Of a DNA stretch of 64,000 nucleotides, positions 33,516 through 44,093 are shown piece after piece. The notes beneath the pieces were generated by a model. The model was not told where the DNA came from. It saw only the letters and a list, made by a program, of their open reading frames with translations, and did not search any database. The stretch is taken from positions 82,478,358 through 82,542,357 of the forward strand of contig CM065814.1 of the NCBI GenBank assembly GCA_033398695.1, read 5' to 3'. The translations under genes were made by a program, and so were the position numbers. Origin of the DNA: Orobanche coerulescens. Lineage: Eukaryota; Streptophyta; Magnoliopsida; Lamiales; Orobanchaceae. How positions within the stretch are numbered: position 1 is the stretch's first letter; each line of letters starts with the position of its first letter.

Positions 33516-34015
33516 GCCTTTAGGCTGCTCCATATAGATTTCCTCCTCGAGGAATCCATTAAGTAAAGACGTCTTTATGTCCATTTTCCATATTTCATAA
33601 TCGTGGTAGGCAGCTATAGCAAGCATCATGAGAATAAACTTCATCATAGCTATGGGCGATAAGGTATCGTGGTAATCGATCCCTTCCTTTTGGGTATAAC
33701 CCTTTACCACAAGCCTGGCCTTATAGGCGTCAACTTTGCCATCCTCATCAGTCTTCCTCTTGTAGGGCCACTTATTCCCAATAGACAATATGCCCTTGGG
33801 TCGGTCTATTAGAGTCCAAACCTGAATGACATGCATCGAGTCTATCTCAGCTTCCATAGCTTCACGCCATTTCGCGGAGTCTACATCCACCATTGCTTGG
33901 CCATAGGTCGTTGGGTCGGTCTCTTGGTTATCACTTGGAACCTCAAGGAGACCCATCACCTCCAAGTGCACAAGACCATACCTCTCAGGTAAATGAGACA
34001 CCTTACTACACCTAC
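33516..34015 (-). pseudogene. copia-2 RT first half
   Basis: The stretch from RCSKVSHLPERYG (34015) through WREAMEAEIDSM, VWTLIDRP, YKARLVVKGYTQKEG and DYEIWKMDIKTSLLNG to MEQPKG (33516) is the N-terminal half of a copia reverse transcriptase, open in one frame. The first MDVK-type catalytic Asp is present (MDIK). The open frame continuing beyond 34015 into copia-3 LTR is spurious. Confidence 0.9.
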
Positions 34016-35950
34016 AGTTGGGAGTATGCCCTCGAATGCCACTCAGAGGATATTGAGTGAGGGCATTGTACTTGTTATTATGTAAATCATTAATATAAGG
34101 CAATGGATGTTTCTTTATTTACTGGTAGTTACTGGCATTCCGAACTCGTAAATATATAGAAAGTAGTCTTTGTATTTGAGAGCAAAATTATCCACTCCTT
34201 ATTGGATAAGGGGGTCGGCACTGGAAAGATTTATAGCTCAAATACTTAATCGTTCGCAAGTCGATGAAACGTGACTGGGCGTTAAATTTATGTGAAGACT
34301 TGTATGACGTGTTCTTTGACATGGAGAGTGCCTGTAGAACACTAATGGTTAGTGGGAGCACACATTACAGGTATGCTAATTAGATTAGTATACTCGAACC
34401 GACTCAACCTCGATTCGTCACACGGATTTCACTCCGGGACAGTCAATGACGGAATCGAAAGGTTGTGATAGGTATTCGTGAACCTTAGACTTGAGGATTT
34501 AGTAGGAATGAGCTTGTGACGTCAAGATTTTCATTAGAATAGTTCGACCTATAAACCGGAAGGCGAGGGTCAACCTCGATGTGCATCTTGATGGGCAAAC
34601 TGAATACCAATATAGAATTCTTTCTCCCGTTAGTGAGTGGGTTATATGTCATATGCAGTTATTGGTAGATGAGGTTACAAGTCTTTGGACAAAGCATTGG
34701 AGCTAGTTGTATTGTATACACGAGAGCTCGATGATCTCGATTTGCATTAACGCATGCATAGCGTCAAGTACCGATAGGGTTTGACTGATCCTTACCCTAT
34801 AACTTGATCAGGACATTTGAAAGAAGGGTTTATACGTATACTAGTACTCACGACAGAATGGTTCTTGAATGATTCCATCATTTGTTCTCAGTTGGGGTAC
34901 AGTGTAGGCCGCTAGGCTGGCTAGGTGGTGCTACTACTCTTTGGTTCCTCCCATTGCTGACTGAGACGGACCTATCGAGTCGCGCTATAGGATTGACGAC
35001 GGAATGAATCGAGCTTATTCTCTCATTATGAATATTAGATATTGGATATATAATTTGGGACATTGGATGTCTAAATTGATTTATTGGATAAATTAATTTA
35101 CGGCCTAATGAATCAAATAAATTAACGGGTGATTAATTTAATTCATGAATATAATTATTTCTTGGAGAAATTAATTATGTCATTATGTATTTGATATGAT
35201 TAACTAATTGGATTAATTGATCGATATAAATACCTCGGAATGGAATCGGAGTTTATCTGTTTGGACTCACGGGAATCCGAAACGAACCGAACTCGTCTGA
35301 TTACTTCTAGAGGCCGCCCCCACCTTGATTCCTTGCCTTGGTCTTAGTCTTGATTTGTTTGGTAAAGGAGATTTTGGGGTGATAAGGTTGGAAGAATAAA
35401 TGAAGACTTGAAAAAAACTCTCCCTTACAAGCTAACATACGTTTTTGGCAAGTAGAGAGGAGAGAAGAAATAGTTTCCAAAGGCTTCATACTATTCATCA
35501 ACTTCTTCATCATACATTCATATATTTTCTTGGAGAAAATTAAAGTGAGATAGAGAACTAAAAGATTAAACACTTAGAGTGTTGTAATTTTGATTAGAAA
35601 GTTTCCATCACTTGGTTCTAGCCATAACCTTGGAGGTTAATTAGGTGATCGTCATCCCGTTCGTTTCTCCGGCACGTGGCAAGTAGATGCGTTGTATTTT
35701 CGACGTTGGATCATCCAAGGGCTTGGAGCACATTGGATCGTAGGGATATACAACTAAATCTTGGGGAATAGCTCAAGAGAAGGAATCTATTAAATAAGCA
35801 GACTACAAGGTGAGTTTCTTACATCTCTTGTGTTTTCGTTTATATATTCGTATATACATAGCTTGATCGATCCTCGTAGGGATTCAGATCGAATTAATTT
35901 TCATTTTACTGCTTCTGATGGGCCTTCGATTTAGGCACCGAATCACAACA
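34016..35950 (+). repeat. copia-3 left LTR
   Basis: The 1935-bp LTR starts AGTTGGGAGTATG (first base altered) and ends CACAACA. It contains the CCTTATTGGATAAGG hairpin (about 34198-34213). No promoter palindrome array is visible. Open frames within it are not genes. Confidence 0.93.
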
Positions 35951-35951
35951 G

Positions 35952-35963
35952 TGGTATCGGAGC
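35952..35963 (+). other. copia-3 primer binding site
   Basis: TGGTATCGGAGC starts one base after the left LTR, complementary to an initiator-tRNA-Met 3' end with one variant base. Confidence 0.9.
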
Positions 35964-37516
35964 GTAGGTCTTGCAATCGTATATACGATATGGGCATTTG
36001 GAATGCTTGATTAGATGGTGAATGATTTGGAATCATTTATAGTCATAATCGTGGTATATGTTTTTCGTTCGTTATAGTTGTATTTTTCGTTAGTTTATAT
36101 CTAAATATAAATCTTTAATTTCTGGAAAATGTGATTTATATTGAAGATATGAATGTTGGAAAACATAGATATTGGATATCCGGTCGAAAAACTAGCCCCG
36201 AATTGCCGTTGGACGGCCCGTGAGTGGAACGGAAGAAGGGGGCCGCGGCCCAGGGCTACTGGGCAGCCCTACTTGCTGCCCGATGTGTTTTCGGACGCGG
36301 TCCAGCCCCTTTCGGACTCGGGCTTTTTTCTTCGTGTATTTCTAAAAATTGATTTCCCACATTTTAAATTGGATTTAATATGATTAAAATGATTTAGGTA
36401 TTTCATTTTATAAGGGAAATTTGATTTATTGGAATACTTGTGATTGACCGAATTATTTTGAACGTTTTTCATATTACCGATTGTGTGAATCGATTGAATC
36501 GGTTCGAATTGTTGACTAGATCAATGTATCTCTACGCTTCCCATTTATATAGTATTTATTGGATGAATGCTTTTGAATGGGGATGTGGTTCATGGACTTA
36601 GTTTTGAATCGTTCGTTTTATTCGATTGGGTTGTAAAGGCCGTTTTGAGCCTATTTAATTTACTAGAAATATTTGTATGTAGGATGCAATTTTCAATGTA
36701 AAACTTATATGTAATGATGAAGACCGGAGGAAGATCCATTTCTAGAAGACGAAGATTCAAGACGAAGACTCATAATTAGATTACGGAGTTTTTGTTTTCT
36801 ATGAACGGTCCATGAACCACATGTTGGTACCAACTAGGTTGTGAATGATTGTTATTGTATGAATGCTAAAAACGCGTTTAAATGAATTAATGTGCAAAGT
36901 GTAACATTAATCCCGAAAATTCTCCCACGACAAATTATTAAGTTTATATGGTTTCATGGTTTTCCTTCCCTACATCGAGCTTTCGGGAAATTGAAATCCA
37001 AACGTTATATGCTATACTTCCGAGTTATCGGGGTAGTCGTTCGGGGAGGATGGATAAATTACCGGGTGCGCATTGGATGCCTTTGGTTGGAGCAAATTTT
37101 ATCCCTAGATACCTGATAGGTTGCCGGATAAGATTCAATTGTGAAACTGATTTGCGTTGATGGTGTAAACTTAACTTGTTCACGAACCATAGAAACTGTA
37201 TAGGTTGAGGGGAGTGAACAAGGGGAAAAAGAAGATCGAATCATCCATTAGATGAGTTAGTGTTGGACACCACTTTATGAAAATTAATAGACTAGAAACC
37301 TGTTCGGTTGCCCTCTATTAAGATTTATAAAGAACTCAATCACCATTATGAAGTAGAGCGACGATACTTCCGGATTTCATATGGGAGTGTGTTATTCCGA
37401 TAAAAATAGTGGGAGCTGGGTAACAAGAATAGAAAAGACCTTAATTCTATACTTAGATCATAATTAAACGAGTCACTAATTAATCTGCCGTACTTAATGC
37501 AGACATAACTCTCAAT
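35964..37516 (+). other. copia-3 leader region, non-coding
   Basis: About 1.55 kb between the primer site and the gag ATG. It holds a short GC-rich patch (36190-36310) with GGGGCCGCGGCCC-like text in an AT-rich background. No coding similarity; the small open frames are unsupported. Confidence 0.6.
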
Positions 37517-38731
37517 ATGACAATGAATCCACTCGCAATTCTACTCGAAAAGAACACCTTGAACGGACCTAACTTTGTGGATTGGCTCCGCAATCTGATG
37601 ATAGTCCTCAGTATAGAGGAACTGGGATACGTCTTGGAGACGGACATTCCGGCGCCTCCAGTGCGGACAAGATCCAATCAGGAAGAGATTGAAAACCACA
37701 AAAAGTGGGTTAAGGATGACGTGAAAGTCCGTGCTTATATGATGGATTCCATGTCTAATGAGCTTCAGAAAGCTCATGAGAAAATGACTTCTGCTAGGCA
37801 GATTCTATCTCACTTAACCGAGCTTTATGGTGAGCACATTCGAACGGCTATATATGAGATATCCAAGCAATTGTTCGGTGCTAGGATGAAGGAAGATGAG
37901 AATGTTGGGGACCACATCCTCAAACTGATATCCATGATCGAGAGATTGGAGGCTCTTGATTGTAAGATGGATGCTTCTTTTCAAACCAACCTTATCTTAC
38001 AGTCTCTCCCTGATTCCTTCTCACAGTTTGTCATGAACTTCAACTGCAATGAGATTGCATGTAACTTAGCGGGGCTAATGAACAAACTCGTGACCGCTCA
38101 GTCTCAGATGAAGACTCCACGAATGAAGGAATCTTCCCTTGTGATTTATTCTGGACCTCAGAGGTATAAGAATAAGAAGAAAAAGACCAAAAAGTAGATG
38201 GGACCACAAGTCGAGAACCTTAAAGGTAAGGGCAAGGCCCCGATGGTTCCGAAGAGCGAGAAGAAGGACTCTTCTCTCAAGTGCGGTGAGCTGGGCCACT
38301 GGGCAAGAGACTGTCCGATTCTTCATGGCGCTTCCGGTACAGAACTTTTAGTTTTGGAAACAAATTGTTCTGCTACTGTATTTTCTACTTCATGGATACT
38401 GGATTCTGGTGCTAGTTCTCATATTTGTACCATGAATCAGCATCTGTAACAAAGTAGGAAGCTTGGAGCTGGGGAAGTTATGGTTACTGTCGGAAGCGGA
38501 CATAGTGTCAAAGCAACTGACATAGGATCACTTCTTTTGGGTTTAGAATCCGGTTTTGTTCTGACTTTAGAAGATGTGCTTGTTTTGCCCAAGGGGCATA
38601 AAAACATTGTATCCATTCTGGTCATGGATCGGAAAGGCTTTTTATTTTTCATTGGTAATGGTTCCTACAAAATTTATTTCAGAAATAAACTAGTGGGCAC
38701 TGCTACATTATTAAATGACTGTATCATCTAA
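37517..38731 (+). pseudogene. copia-3 gag, zinc knuckle, protease
   Basis: The frame opens with ATG at 37517 and runs in one frame to 38731, broken only by an amber (38195-38197) and an ochre (38447-38449). It encodes a UBN2-type gag (NFVDWLRNL, LTELYGEH, LQSLPDSFSQFV), a lysine-rich tract, and a zinc knuckle whose first Cys is Ser (SLKCGELGHWARDC). The protease with intact DSGAS in WILDSGASSHIC follows. The start of GAG-pre-integrase comes after the second stop. Gag would form the particle shell around element RNA. Confidence 0.92.
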
Positions 38732-39553
38732 ACCTCAGTAACAAAGTCGTTGTGAATACTATGACGAGGAAGCGTGGTAGGGATGAAACTAATAAAGTTT
38801 TAAAATAGCATCTTAGACTTGGACATGTTGGTCAGACCAAGGTTTACAAAATGGAAATAGATGGACTTATGGGTCCATTTGGATCGTATCACTTTCCTAC
38901 TTGTGAATCTTGCCTTAAAGACAAAATGACTAAGTCCCCCTTCACAGGAACATTTGAAAGAGCTGCTGATAAACTAGGATTATTCCATACCGATATATGT
39001 GGTGCTTTGGAAGCAGCACGTGATGGATATCAGTACTTCATTAAGTTTACTGATAATCATACTAGGTATGTTTATATATACTTAATGAAATATAAATCCG
39101 ATGCCTTTTGTGAAATTCCAGGAATCTAAGGCCCTAGTCGAAGTATATGAGTTCGGAGTTTGACGAGTTCCTAAAGGAACATGGAATAGTATCACAACTA
39201 ACACCTCCAGGCACTCCTCAGTTAAATGGTGTGTCGGAAAGAAGGAACTAGACCTTGTTGGACATGGTACATTCCATGCTAGGTTATGCTGACTTACCGA
39301 TTTACCTGTGGGGGTATGCACTCCTAAGTGCTGAATATATCTTGAACAGATGTCCTTCCAAATCTATTCTTAAAAGTCCACATGAGATGTGGGAGGGCAG
39401 GAAACCAACTCTTAATCGTATTAGGATTTGGGGGTGTCTCGCCTATGTCAAGAAGACTAAGGTGAACAAAATGGAAGTGAGGTCTGTGAGGAGACGTTTC
39501 ACTGGATTCCCATCTGAGACGATGGGTTATCTATTCTATATGCCCAAAGATTG
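38732..39553 (+). pseudogene. copia-3 integrase
   Basis: A frameshift near 38725 leads to HLRLGHVG (H-x4-H) and CESC, the zinc-binding N-terminus, after an in-frame stop. The core has HTDICG and FTDNHTRY (two Asp) and NGVSERRN (Glu), with a stop right after the Glu block at 39250. The region 39255-39553 carries the C-terminal blocks WGCLAYVK and the GFPSETMGYLFYM end. Integrase would join element DNA to the target; this one is dead. Confidence 0.9.
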
Positions 39554-40983
39554 AAAGATAGTTATTGATTTGCATGCACACTTCCTAGAAGATGAGTTCA
39601 TTCAGGAAGGCGGAGCAGGTAGAAATATTTCTTTGGAAGAATACAATGAAACTCTTTAGGAGACACCTGTGCAAGAAATTGAAACCGAACCTTTTGAAAT
39701 ACAAGTACAACCACCTCCTAGGTGTAGTAGGGTGTCTCAATTACCTGATAGGTATAGTTTTATGCACTTGGAGGAACTGGGTTTCCACGAGGTTCCAGGT
39801 GATAAACAAGAGACCGACCCACGACCAATGACCTATAAATGGTATGTAGACTCCATGAAATAGACTGTAGCAGTCTTCATGTAGTTGGGACCTTTGTTTT
39901 AACGAGGCAGTCAAAGAGTTTGACTTCGTGCAAAATGAAGAGGAACCTTGTGTATACAAGAAGGTTAGTGGGAGCAAGACAGCATTCTTAGTACTATATG
40001 TGGATGACATTCTACTAATTGGAAATGATGTGGGAATGCTCAGTACTGTGAAAGCTTGGCTTTCGAGTAATTTCTCCATGAAAGACTTGGGAGAAAAACT
40101 TATATTCTTGGGATTTGACTTTACTAGGATAGATCGAAGAGAATGATAAGTTTTTTCCCAAGCCCTCTATATAGATAAAATCTTAAAGCGATTTCAGAAG
40201 GATTATTCTAAAAGAGGGTTCCTATCGATGCGACATGGAATAAAACTCACCTTGAAGATGTGTCCTCGTAGTGAGGAACAACGAAAGGAAATGAGTAATA
40301 TACCATATGCTTCGGAATTTGGGTAGCCTTACATATGCTTTATTATGTATGAGACCTGACATTGCGCATGCTGGGAGCGTGGTAAGTAGGTTTCGGGCTA
40401 ACCCAGTTCGGGAACATTAGACCGCCGTAAAGAATGTTCTCAAGTACTTTAGAAGGACTAGATATCTGATTCTTATATATGGCGGTGGAGAACTGAATGT
40501 AATGGGATTCACTGTATTAGACTTCCAAGGACAGAAAGGCGATTCTATGTCTACTTCTGGCTACATTTACTCTTAATGGAGGAGCAGTATCATGGCATAG
40601 TGCCATGTATAGCGCGACTGCTGGTTCCACCTATTAGGCTGAGTATAAAGCGGCCTCGGAGGCCTCCAAAGGAAGGGTTAAGAAGTTACTGGGTAAATTT
40701 CACGTGACACCATGTGCTGCACTGCCTATTTTCGTTTTTATACCATAGAGCGGTAGCACAGGCCAGCCGAGGTTTCATAATGGTACAAAACATATTGAGA
40801 GAGAGTATCATATCGTAAGAGAATTTGTTCGCATAGAGATATATTGTGCTGCATAGAGTAGAGTCAGCCGACTACATCACTGATCCACTGACCAAGCTAC
40901 TTTCTTAGATTAGCTTGGAGCATCTTCTAGAAAACATGGGTATTAGATACCATAGTGTGTGGCATTGAGTGCAAGTGGGAGAT
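39554..40983 (+). pseudogene. copia-3 truncated RT and RNase H, purine tract
   Basis: After the linker (LPDRYS, 39740) the frame stops near 39861. About 450 bp encoding the RT fingers and first catalytic Asp is missing compared with copia-1 and copia-2; sequence resumes at NEAVKEFDF (about 39900). YVDDILL is intact (39997-40008). From 40140 to 40970 the rest of RT and RNase H survives only in pieces. GTGGGAGATTG (40974-40983) is the purine tract before the right LTR. Confidence 0.88.
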
Positions 40984-42785
40984 TGTTGGGAGTATGCCCT
41001 CGAATGCCACTCAGAGGATGTTGAGTGAGGGCATTGTACTTGTTATTATGTAAATCATTAATATAAGGCAATGAATGTTTCTTTATTTACTGGTAGTTAT
41101 TGGCATTCCTAACTCATAAATATATATAGAAACTAGTCCATATATTTGAGAGCAAAACGTTCCACTCCTTATTGGATAATGGGGTCGGCACTGGAAAGGT
41201 TTATAGCTCAAATACTTAATCGTTCGCAAGTCTATGAAACTTGACTGGGCGTTAAGTTTATGTGAAGGCTTGTATGACTTGTTCTTTGACATGGAGAGTG
41301 CCTGTCGAACACTAATGGTTAGTCGGAGCACATGTTATAGGTATGCTAATTGGATTAGTATATTTGAACCGACTCACCCTCGATTCGTCACACGAATTTC
41401 ACTCTGGGACACTCAATGACGGAATTGAAATGTTGTGATAGGTATTCGTGAACCTTCGACTTGAGGATTTAGTAGGGATGTGCTTGTGATTTCAAGATCT
41501 TCATTAGAATAGTTCGACCCTATAAACCAGAAGGCGAGGGTCAACCTCGACGTGCATCTTGATGGACAAGTAGCAGGTCCTACTGAATACCAAGATAGAA
41601 TTCTTTCTCCCATTAGTGAGCGGGTTTGATTTATTGGAAACTGAAGCATGTCGGTTTGGGTTCGGTTTTAGCCTAAAACTGACCCAAACCGACCCATGAT
41701 CACCCCTAGGTGCTACTACTCTTTGGTTCCTCCCATTGCTGATTGAGACGGACCTACCGAGTCGCGCTATAGGATTGACGACGGAATGAATCGAGATTAT
41801 TCTCTCATTATGAATATTAGATATTGGATATCTAAGTTGGGACATTGGATGTCTACATTGCTTTATTGGATAAATTAATTTATGACCTAATGAATCAAAT
41901 AAATTACCGGGTGATTAATTTAATTCATGTATATAATTATTTCTTGGAGAAATTAATTATGTCATTATGTATTTGATATAATTAATTAATTGGATCAATT
42001 AATCGATATAAATACATCGAAACGGAATCAGAGTTTATCTGTTTGGACTCACTGGAGCCCAACCGAACTCGTCCGATTCCTTCTAGAGGCCGCCCCCATC
42101 TTGATTCCTTGCCTTGGTCTTAGTCCTGATTTGTTTGGTGAAGGACTTATGACTTGAGAGATTTGATATCTCTTAAAATAAAGGTAAAGGAGATTTTGGG
42201 GTGATAAGGTTGGAAGAATAAATGAAGACTTGAAAAAACTCTCCCTTACAAGCTATCCCTTACAAGCTAACATACATTTTTGGAAAGTAGAGAAGAGAGA
42301 GGAAATAGTTTCCAAAGGCTTCATACTATTCATCATCTTCTTCATCATACATTCATATATATTCTTGGAGAAAATTAAGTGAGATAGAGAAATCAAATAT
42401 TAAACACTTAGAGTGTTGTAATTTTGATTAGAAAGTTTCCATCACTTGGTTCTATCCGTAACCTTGGAGGTTAATCGGGTGATCTTCATCCCGTTCATTT
42501 CTCCGGCGCGTGGCAAGTAGAGGTGTTGGATTTTCGATGTTGGATCATCCAAGGGCTTGGAGCACATTGGATCATAGGGATATACAACTAAAGCTTGGGG
42601 AATAGCTCAAGAGAAGGAATCCATTTAATCAACGGACTACAAGGGTGGGTTTCTTACATCTCTTGTGTTTTCGTTTATATATTCTTATATACATATCTCG
42701 ATCGATCCTCGTAGGGATTAGGGTCGAATTAATTTTCGTTTTACCGCTTCTGCTAGGCCTTCGATTTAGGCACCTAATCCCAACA
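40984..42785 (+). repeat. copia-3 right LTR
   Basis: The 1802-bp LTR runs TGTTGGGAGTATG to CCCAACA. Relative to the left LTR, about 280 bp (34650-34930) is replaced by a ~75-bp segment with an inverted repeat (41640-41712). Extra bases are present near 42140-42185 and a short CCCTTACAAGCTA duplication near 42240. It otherwise aligns throughout. Confidence 0.93.
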
Positions 42786-43238
42786 CCTACGAGGTGGTTG
42801 TACTTGTGTTTCAGAAGGTTCGGTTCTAATTTCTTGCACAGGTGTCTCCTTAGGGGTTTCATTGTATTCTTCTAAAGAAATACTTCTACCTGCTCTGCCT
42901 TCCTGAATGAACTCATCTTCCAGGAAGTGTGGTTGCAAAGCATCAATGATCTTTCGATCTTCGGGCATGTAGAACAGATAACCCATCGTCCCAGATGGGA
43001 ATCCAATGAAATGTCCCTTCGCGGACCTTGCTTCCAACTTTTCCACCTTAGTCTTCTTGATATAGGCGGGACATCCCCAAATCCTAATGTGATTAAGACT
43101 TGGTTTCCTGCCCTCCCACATCTCATGTGGAGTTTTAGGAACGGGTTTGGAAGGACATCTGTTCAAGATATATGCAGCAGTCAGGAGTGCATACTCCCAC
43201 AGGTAAATCGGTAAGTCAATATACCCCAGCATGGAACG
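42786..43238 (-). pseudogene. copia-2 integrase C-terminal part
   Basis: From 43238 downward: SMLGYIDLPIYLW, YILNRCPSK, HEMWEGRKPS, WGCPAYIKK, GFPSGTMGYLFYM, then an acidic linker to QVQPPRR at 42786. It is open in one frame. It joins 57914-58331 at its start and 33516-34015 at its end once the insertions are removed. Confidence 0.92.
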
Positions 43239-44093
43239 TGTAATACCCGTAATTTCGATTTCCGGTAATTTCTTTTTTCGGCGAAAGTCCATTTTGATGA
43301 CTCTCTCATGACCATTTCGTCATTTCGAGAATGATTAATTCTCACTTTTTGTCATCCGAGTTCGTTTGGGTGTCGTTTTGTTGAGCTCCGTGCTTTTAGG
43401 CGACTTTTCCGCACTTGAGTTCGATTCTTGCGAATCTCATCCGAAACTGTTGTTTCAAGTTTCTCGTAAGTTCATTTAATGTTATTATTCATGTTGCGAG
43501 CTTTTGTTTGGTGTTTTAATTGGGTATCGTGTATTTCGGACGTTTTGGGCCATTTTTGTAATTTCCCGAAGTTTGGGGTAATTACTTCCGTTGTCGAATT
43601 TCGACACTTTGGGTGGTCGGAATCGTGTGTTCTCATAGTTCTTAGATTCTCTTTGCGAGTACTTCATAACCATATCTTCGATTCATATTCAGGTTCGGGT
43701 TTCGGGGTCGTCCGGGCCGTCGGAGTGGCCACGGCCGAGTCATGGCCGGAGCAGGGCCTGGCCTGGCTGAGTTACGGTCGTAAGATGCCGGTTACGGCCA
43801 TAAGATGCCGGTTACGGCCGTACGTGCTCGGAAGACTTGGCGGGATGAATGCCAGTTACGGCCGTAAGACGTGATTGGGTACGGCCGTACGGGCGCTGGG
43901 CATCTTCAGGACGAAGGCCGGTTACGGCCGTAATGTGTGCCAGTTACGGTCGTAATGTGTGCCGGTTACGGCCGTAATGTGTGCCAGTTACGGCATGTAT
44001 TGTGTTGTTGTGTTTTCTGTATTTAGCCTGGTAGATCCTCACGGAGAGGGTCTGCGGCGCTGTAATATTCCCGAACGGTTTTGGGGTGTTACA
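43239..44093 (+). repeat. LARD-3 left LTR, internally deleted
   Basis: It starts TGTAATACCCG. The U3 head and palindrome array run to about 43995, then the sequence jumps to the last ~100 bp of the LTR (ATGTATTGTGTTG), ending GGTGTTACA at 44093. The right LTR shows both flanks of the missing ~2.2 kb, and the junction lies in a CGGC shared by both. TATA box, intron-like signals and U5 pairing strand are all lost from this copy. Confidence 0.92.
43772..43999 (+). promoter_or_regulatory. TTACGGCCGTAA array, LARD-3 left LTR
   Basis: 12-mers start at 43772, 43792, 43812, 43856, 43879, 43922, 43944, 43966 and 43988, i.e. 20-23 bp apart or a double step. The last is cut by the deletion. Confidence 0.88.

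Larger units (their letters stand above)
34016..42785 (+). mobile_element. copia-3: LTR-bounded Ty1/copia element, defective
   Basis: This is an 8.8-kb element with LTRs at 34016-35950 and 40984-42785, flanked by CCTAC (34011-34015 and 42786-42790) within the integrase/RT boundary of copia-2. The ends are TGTTGGG/CCCAACA (first base A in the left copy). A primer site, gag-pol remains and a purine tract before the right LTR are present. It carries stops, frameshifts and an RT deletion, so it cannot move unaided. The LTRs differ by several indels, so it is not recent. Confidence 0.95.

Noticed and set aside
33498..34103. Open frame taken as one gene across 34015
   Set aside because: Codons beyond 34015 come from the copia-3 LTR inserted at CCTAC.
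36190..36383. GC-rich patch with a 76-residue frame in the copia-3 leader
   Set aside because: No homology, no start context, lies between primer site and gag.
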